Shown: in pieces, positions 57,701-64,000 of the stretch
Position numbering within the stretch: the stretch's first letter is position 1
Layout: each line of letters begins with the position of its first letter
Assembly (NCBI GenBank): GCA_014058105.1
Contig: JACGCM010001655.1
Span: forward strand, 2,790,001 to 2,854,000
Source of the DNA: Kingdonia uniflora
Lineage: Eukaryota; Streptophyta; Magnoliopsida; Ranunculales; Circaeasteraceae
Direction of reading: 5' to 3'
DNA length: 64,000 nucleotides
Program-made: the position numbers and the translations under genes
The notes under the pieces: model-generated
Seen by the model: the letters and a program-made list of their open reading frames with translations, nothing else
What the model was told of the DNA's origin: nothing
The model's database searches: none

Positions 57701-60700
57701 GCAACCTTATGACAGCATCCCAAATTTCAGTGCTGCAGACGCATTAAGGCTAACTGGAATCGGAAGAAATGAATTTATTGATATTATGAACAAATGCAGG
57801 TCTAAGGTACTGGCTAGCAAAACAGACATACCTAATTCTTAAATCTAAGTATATGCTAATTCTACATTTTTAAATAGATGAGTACTCTACAAACATAGAT
57901 TACAAATATAGGGATGAATTGCGTAGATAACACGCCCTTACACCTATCCATGCTCAATATAAGACATTTGTCTCATGTTTGCATCTAGAAAGGTTTAGTC
58001 CTATGATACCTTCTATCCTCAAGACCTCAACTACCAGATTCTATGAGAAAGAGCAAAAATCTTGCAACAGAGAAGTGATATATCTGCATTCACAATGTCA
58101 TATGCATTGTATTGATGATATGGGTAATGATGGCTACATTGTATTTTCTTAGAAGGTTTACCTTTTCTCATCAACTGGAGGATTACTTTCCCAGATGGAA
58201 AGCACTATGTAACCAGAATAAGCAAAAGATCAAATCTTCCACAGAAAAGAAGAAACTGAAAAAGTATCGATCATGGTGTGAAATGGTCAAAAGCCTCAAT
58301 CTCCTCACTAGATCTTAACTCTTAGTAACTTTGAAAGTATAAGCCTGACACAACGCGATATTCACCACAACACCTTACAAAATATTTTCCTTCTTATTGA
58401 AGTGCTCCATCTACCTTCCGAAAAGAGTGCTACCTTTTCTGCTCCTTCTACAACACCCAACTAGCTGATTGCATATGGTGTATGATTCACAGAAGTTTCT
58501 CAATTTTTATTCTAGATGCCTTGCATCACAAAGCCTTCTGGGAGCTCATACATCAACTTTAAAGACCCAAGAGATGTCAAAAGCCCTAGAAAATATTCTC
58601 ACACATTGGCAACACAGGAGGTAAATAATGGGATGCCATTGGAGATTGGCAGCCACAATATTATCTTTACCACGTTCTATAAAATCTCGAACTTTTTTTT
58701 TCCACACTCACGATCGCCTGGATATCTGGTTGAAAGATTTCATAAGCATGTTGATGCTTATTGCTGCTCGTATTGAGTGATATTTGTTTTTCTTATAAAA
58801 GAAAAGATGATGCTTATGACTACAATTCTTAATTTTGTATTAGGATTCCATTTGCATTCTTATTTTGTCATATTCTGATCAATTTTACAATTCTCATTGA
58901 AAGTCTTCTTGGCATTCCAAGGCATTATCAGCAGTCTTTAAAACCAGTTTAGAGAGTTGGAAGTGCCGTTGCTTCACATTCTCCAAAGTTCAATTTTTTG
59001 TCAGTCTCATTTGCTACATCTAATGGTTGTTGGTCGTATGATCTTAAAATTACTTTGTCCTTTGAAATGGCATTATACATATTAAGAACTTGTACTGTGT
59101 CCTTCAAAGGGCGTGCTGAACTGGGTGGATTAATAGCCTAGCAAGCCTGCTGGATCATTTTCGACTTCTGGGCAAAAAACAAAAACAAAAAATGTTGTTT
59201 TCTCACTTTCTAAAGGTGTTGAGGCTTCTGGAGATGCTCTAAGCCATCTATTTTTATGGACATATCTTCTCTGTCATACATAGTGTGTGATCTATACTTT
59301 ACAATAGTATGTATTTCTCATTGTATTGACTACCATTTGCTATGTTGGAGCTGCCCAGAAAATTATGTGGAAGCTGAACAAGTCAATCGCAAAAGAACTA
59401 CTACCTACACAACCTGTTGACTTCACAATTGAACCATGGTGGGGAGTTTGCCTAGTTAATTTTACGCTCGAGGAATTTAAGGTAAGGATACCTCTTGATG
59501 AAATCTTTGAACGCCTCTAGGAGTTTGAATGAAATTTAGGGCGTTCAGCCATGCAATTTTTTTGATTTCATGGCTTTAGAGGCCCCCACAAGTTTTCCCT
59601 TTCCAACTCTTCTTAATTTGAAATTTGTCCGAAATAATTTGGGATCCAAAATATGCCAGTTCATTCTTACTGTTGTGAGCTAGCATGGTCTTACCCCTCA
59701 TTTGGGCATTACAAAATATTCACGCGCATATAGTGTGTAAATACCTGTAAGACTGTAACATTTCCTGCTGTGAGTGACCTGCGTTATTTTCTTCATCTCC
59801 TTAGAAACTCACAGAAGAAGAAATGGCAACAATAGACAAAGTTTGCAAGGAGGAGGCAAATTCATTTTTTCTTTTTGATCCTGAAATCATACGAGGACTT
59901 TATCGACGAGGATTGATATACTTCGATGTTCCCGTGTATTCTGATGATCGGTTTAAAGGTAATTTCTGTACATCCACATTTTCCAGATTCTGCACTTTCC
60001 CTTTGTAATAGTTTTTTAAACATGATGCAATGTGTTTTAATGAATCCGTCTGGATTCTAGGTTTATTTTTATTGAAAATTTGGCCCTTCACTGAAACCAG
60101 CTAAATTGAAAAGGTTTTCGAGGTTAACAGAATTGTTGTTGTATAAAGTTTTGCTGCTAATAAATAATACACTTAAAAATACAATATAACGCTTCAAATA
60201 ATTATGTCCTGGAGGCTGAATGGGTTTCTAGCAGTCTTTTTGTTAGTCCTATATTGGTCCACAAATGCTGCGGGTACTATCTTCTTTGCTCAAAGTACCT
60301 TCAAAATTTGGTATCTTTTGGGGTTACTTTTAGTGCATGTTGTTAAGTATCTATATATGCAGCATAACATGCCAAACGTACTCCAACTGATAATTTTCAC
60401 GTATAAGTTATTTAAAGCACTATACTTGAGGTCAACCTGAGTCATGTCTTAGTGTCCGATTTGCTGTACTTATTGCTGCTGTCAAGCTGTCCAGAAGGAA
60501 CACTAAACAATTTCTAATTGTTCAGAAATCCCCAAAATAGGTTACTATTATAGTGAAAAAATGTTTAAACCTCTGGGACAGTTTGACACCATTAGTCAGG
60601 ATTGCAAAATCAGCCCTATTTTCTTTTGAATCCGCTAGTTTGGATAGTAAATAATTATCTGATTCAGTTTCCAGGCTGGAAGGGTTCGTCTCCAACAGGG

Positions 60701-63700
60701 AACAGTCTTACGAAGATCCCATCGAAGAGTAAGTTTCTTCTTCTTTTCTGTACTTCGACTTTTTAGGTCATTATAGAGCAAATTATTCAAAGCCGCCATT
60801 AGTTTTCTTTATATTCTTACATAAAAAATAAATATTAAAGAAAGAACCTTTTTAATTGAATCCTTTCGTCAATAATATCGACTCTTACGTAATTGCAAAT
60901 AAAGAACTTTGAAAGGCAAATGCTGCCATATATTGAGAGGTTCAAAGCCGTGGTAAAGAAGCTTTTGATAAACCCTAGCAAGAGAACTTAAAAATGAAGA
61001 ATACTTACTTTTGTTAATTTCGTAAACCCCCCTACTACCATTGTACTTTAATTCTTCTTCAAAAAGCTAACTAGGATCCCCTTATATTGACTATGGGGTC
61101 CTCCCAAATAGGAAACCTAATCTTAATTCGGGAAATATACCTTATTCATGCGCATAATATGAAATCTAAAAATGAAATAAAGATATTTTGTTTTTGACCC
61201 ATGGGGTGGCGACAACATGTTACATCAATTCCCCCCTTCTTAATTTCGTTCGACTATGAACTTTAATTATCTTGAGATCTCTAACTTTTTGTTAAATTCT
61301 TCAAATACATGATTCGAGTTTTGAATTCTTCTACGAAATTTACTAGATCCAAGCCAATTTACTAATTAATCTTGTGACAATGTTGTCACAATCTTCTTCT
61401 TTACCAAAAATTAACAAAATATGTTCTTTGACAATTAAGCGCAATTTCCCCCCATATTTTTGGTGCTACTTGCTCGATATAGCGTGCCTCAAAAATTTCC
61501 CTAAAGGAATCAATAAACATCGAGAAATTAATAACTTTAAATCTCTATCTGAATATCCATTGAAGACAGGCTTCATGGCTCCATTTACCGAAGGCCCCAT
61601 GTATGGGTAATCATCTAAGTACTCGTCATAGATTGAGGGTTCTCCCTAACCGATTAGTGGAATAATCTCGCAATTATCTACAAAAAGAGGAGATAAATCT
61701 CCAATTTCTTTCCCAAAATAGAACATAATTTTCAAATCGTGGCGTTCACGCTCTATAACAAAGTGCTATTTGTGTTTATCGACTCCTCGACGCAGTCCAG
61801 TCGTGTTGTTAGTGATTTACCTAACACTGAAAAAATCTGCAAAATAATTTTTTTTCCTTTTTATCGTCTCACCTTATTGAATTGATACTCTAATATGGAG
61901 GTTGAGAAGGGGATTGTACTGCTCGAGCTAATCTACTAATGTTTCAAATCCCAACTAGAATCTCTTAATCAACAAAGTATTATGAAGGACTAGATTTCTA
62001 AAGCTTCAAGCCCCAACTAGAATCACTCAGTTAACAAAACATTGTGAAAGACTAGATTAGATCATATGCTGAGCATGCAATGTCATCCCGAGAGAAGAGT
62101 TCGAAAAAAATGAAGAACAACAAAATGAAGAACTTCCCTCTCTCGATTCAATCCTAAATCACTCTTCATTTCAAGAAATCGTTTGTAACAACGTCAACAA
62201 TAAATAATCAAAGATTAAGATTCGATTATATGTCAACTTTTGTTCTCAATGAAGAGATTGTGATTTCTTTAAGCTTCTTCGATTTAATCGTCAAAGTTGA
62301 AGATTGAAATTAGGGTTTTGTATATATTTTCTTCCTACCAACTGAGGCTTGGTCAATTGGCAGGGCTAGTGCTTGGAAAACTAGGAGGTTCTGAAATCAA
62401 TTCTAATCACAAGCAGCTTACCATTAAAAATATACATATATCCTTCAATCTCCTTTCCCTAATTTTTTGCATGAACACCATATGCGGACTCGATGTACAA
62501 ATCTCTTTCACATATCAAATTGGCAACGCCCTTAAACGAACCAGCAAAAAGTTGGTGGCCAAAACCGCCAATCGAACTCTAGGATGATTAGAAGTCCTGG
62601 TGTAAAACTCTTACAAGATTTAAAAGAGTAATATGTAGATTCCACAGTTGGGAAGGTAATTGAAAATCAACTATAATGAGATCTCCAATTGAATTTAGAG
62701 GAATTAGCAGAAATCTCAAAGTCATCACTAGGAAAAAGAGATTCACCTAAAAGATATCGAAATTGAAGAGGCAGTTATGTAGCAGCTCGTGCTTCAAACC
62801 TTGGAAAATTGCAAAGTGCAATCCTAGCAAACTGAGAACTTCGAATTTCAATTACCAAAAAATATATATAAAGAGAACGCTACTAATTTTACCGCTATGA
62901 TACTAAGTTGACAGGTCAAAGCCGCGGAGGCAAAACTTTTGATTCCTAGCAAGAGAATTCGAAAAGTTTAGAAAGCCTACTTTTATTAATTCTGAAAACC
63001 CCCTACTACCATCTACCCTAATTCTTCTTCAAACAACCTAACCAAATAGCTAAACTAGGACCCTCTTTTAACCCCTTTTATAGACTAAGCGGTCCACACT
63101 AATAGGAAACCTTATCCTAACTTGAAAAAGTTCCCTTATTCATGCACATAATATAAAATCTAAATAAAATAAAACTCTTTCTAAAGATGAAATAGAGATA
63201 TTTCGGTTTCAAGCCACATGGGGGTGACAATGACCTGTTAGATCATATATTGATGCCTGTTTTTTAATTGAACCATTGTCTAATATGCAGTGTTTAGCTA
63301 AAAGCTCATTTGAAAAAATCGCTTTTCAATTTGCCTACTGCATAACGGTAATTTAAATGGTGTATTCAGTGTTTTGACTGCTGGACATGGGGGAAACTCT
63401 AAAAGTGACATTATAAATGAGCCTTTGGGTTCTTTTCAAGGATAGGGTTAATATTAGTCTTTTTTTTTGAAAATTTCTCTTATAAAATTGTCTTCATGGA
63501 TGATTCTTTTGCAATAACAAATGTAATGCGTCAAAGAAGTTATAAGGACTAACATGTTAAAGCTCTCCTCCAGGGTATTATATGCCGTTTTTGTTGTCTC
63601 AAGTGAGAATTCTACTGTTGCTGAATTGGCTGCGACACTACAAGCTGACCTTTCTCAGCTACAAGCGGCTGCTTCATTTGCTTGCCGGCTTGGTTGGGCA

Positions 63701-63950
63701 GTAAAATTAGTTGATCCAGCTTCTGTTCTTCAAGATCCGAGCATTTCTGGCTCTCATAATTTAATTCTCAGTGATGAAGAAGACGGTTCTCATGGGAGTA
63801 TTAGCTCATTAAACGCAATTGATGGCAATGTTGTTCAACAAGATGTTTTCGGGGCAGGAAACTTTGGTGCAGCTTCTGGAACTGCTCGCGTTGCCTTTGT
63901 TGTTGATGCTAATATAACATCTTATCTTATGATGGGCTCTGTTTCACCAG
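54757..63950 (+). CDS. FAM91A1: FAM91A1-like protein (FAM91 N-terminal domain), 3' part outside window
   Basis: Start of a plant FAM91 protein. Animal FAM91A1 acts at the trans-Golgi network with TBC1D23 and WDR11 in capturing endosome-derived vesicles; the plant role is inferred by homology. A non-coding exon ends at 53,426 and the leader intron is 53,427-54,726. Coding exons: 54757-54884, 55981-56098, 56408-56504, 57700-57806, 59359-59481, 59805-59958, 60668-60728, 63574-63950. All introns are GT-AG and the frame stays open for 388 codons. Diagnostic stretches are [89 protein letters not shown] and [17 protein letters not shown]. This covers most of FAM91_N; FAM91_C lies beyond the right edge. 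A variable Ser/Asp-rich linker follows LSDEED. No defects seen. Confidence 0.95.
54885..55980. other. FAM91 intron 2
   Basis: A 1.1-kb intron. A block at 55,650-55,790 is richer in G and C (ACCAACGGGGGCCACTCGCC...) and is probably a short retroposon fragment ending in an A-run, but no promoter boxes or duplications could be set. The frames at 55,261-55,524 match no family I know. Confidence 0.4.
56505..59358. other. FAM91 introns 4 and 5
   Basis: Introns of 1,195 bp (56,505-57,699) and 1,552 bp (57,807-59,358) on either side of exon 57,700-57,806. Only AT-rich sequence and short A-runs are seen; no element recognised. Confidence 0.5.
59959..60667. other. FAM91 intron 7
   Basis: A 709-bp intron with GT-AG ends and nothing else recognised. 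Confidence 0.6.
60934..61227 (-). repeat. 3' LTR of the intronic non-autonomous element
   Basis: On the minus strand it runs from TGATGTAACATGTTGTCG to CGGCTTTGAACCTCTCA. Diverged from the partner copy by many substitutions and an indel of about 40 bp in total. Confidence 0.82.
62909..63245 (-). repeat. 5' LTR of the intronic non-autonomous element
   Basis: On the minus strand it runs from TGATCTAACAGGTCATTG to CGGCTTTGACCTGTCA. It shares ACCCCCTACTACCAT-type, GGAAACC and TTATTCATGC words with the other copy. Confidence 0.82.
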
Positions 63951-64000
63951 GTTTGATCCTGTTATGTTTTCTAATCAATGGGTGTGGGTGGGTGTTACGT

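Larger units (their letters stand above)
60934..63245 (-). mobile_element. Non-autonomous LTR retrotransposon (TRIM/LARD-like) in a FAM91 intron
   Basis: A 2.3-kb element with two direct LTR-like repeats (about 294 and 337 bp), flanked by a perfect TATAT duplication (60,929-60,933 and 63,246-63,250). On the minus strand the 5' LTR starts TGATCTAACAGGTC at 63,245. A primer-site-like TAGTATCATAGCGG follows it at about 62,900. A purine tract (AAGAAGGGGGGAAT) immediately precedes the 3' LTR, which starts TGATGTAACATG at 61,227. The 1.7-kb interior has no retrotransposon domain. It is inserted opposite to the host gene. Confidence 0.85.

Noticed and set aside
62345..62410. tRNA-like stretch inside the non-autonomous LTR element
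   Set aside because: TGGTCAATTGGCAGGGCTAG looks like an A-box region, but the B-box region (GGTTCTGAAATC) is disrupted. Too weak to list as a gene.

Overview
This is a piece of nuclear genome from a flowering plant, most likely a eudicot. Both recognisable host genes are broken into many short exons by AT-rich GT-AG introns. Their proteins look like plant queuine tRNA-ribosyltransferase and plant FAM91. Everything between them is plant-type transposon debris: Ty3/gypsy, Ty1/copia, L1-type LINEs, a tRNA-derived SINE, MITEs and a foldback element. I cannot name the species.

Layout. (1) About 2.0-29.1 kb on the minus strand is a TGT/QTRT1-like gene. Ten coding exons (282 codons) are in the window and the C-terminal exons lie beyond the left edge. 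Its exons total only 846 nt but span 27 kb, because the introns hold LINE fragments, a 663-bp element next to an 837-bp foldback, a Ty3/gypsy element (12,975-21,359, TSD GAATG) with a truncated copia element inside it, and a MITE split by a solo LTR. (2) At 29.4-53.1 kb is intergenic DNA: a SINE just upstream of the TGT start, an 11-kb Tat-type gypsy element (32,255-43,388), a MULE-like MITE and an old copia element (about 47.2-50.2 kb). (3) At about 53.1-63.95 kb on the plus strand is a FAM91A1-like gene. A non-coding first exon, a 5'-leader intron and eight coding exons are visible, and the gene runs off the right edge. Its last intron in the window holds a 2.3-kb non-autonomous LTR element flanked by TATAT.

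The two host genes are divergent and 24 kb apart, and nothing suggests they work together. One would modify the wobble base of GUN-anticodon tRNAs; the other belongs to a Golgi/TGN vesicle-tethering family. Both have a telo-box-like AAACCCTA motif in the 5' leader. The most unusual structure is in the Tat element: between pol and the 3' LTR, the antisense strand carries a decayed gene with several introns (40,050 down to 36,999). It encodes an acidic N-terminus, a stretch resembling the plant 'putative gypsy-type transposon' domain, and a long coiled coil. Exon coordinates for both host genes were read by eye; every junction is GT-AG and keeps frame.
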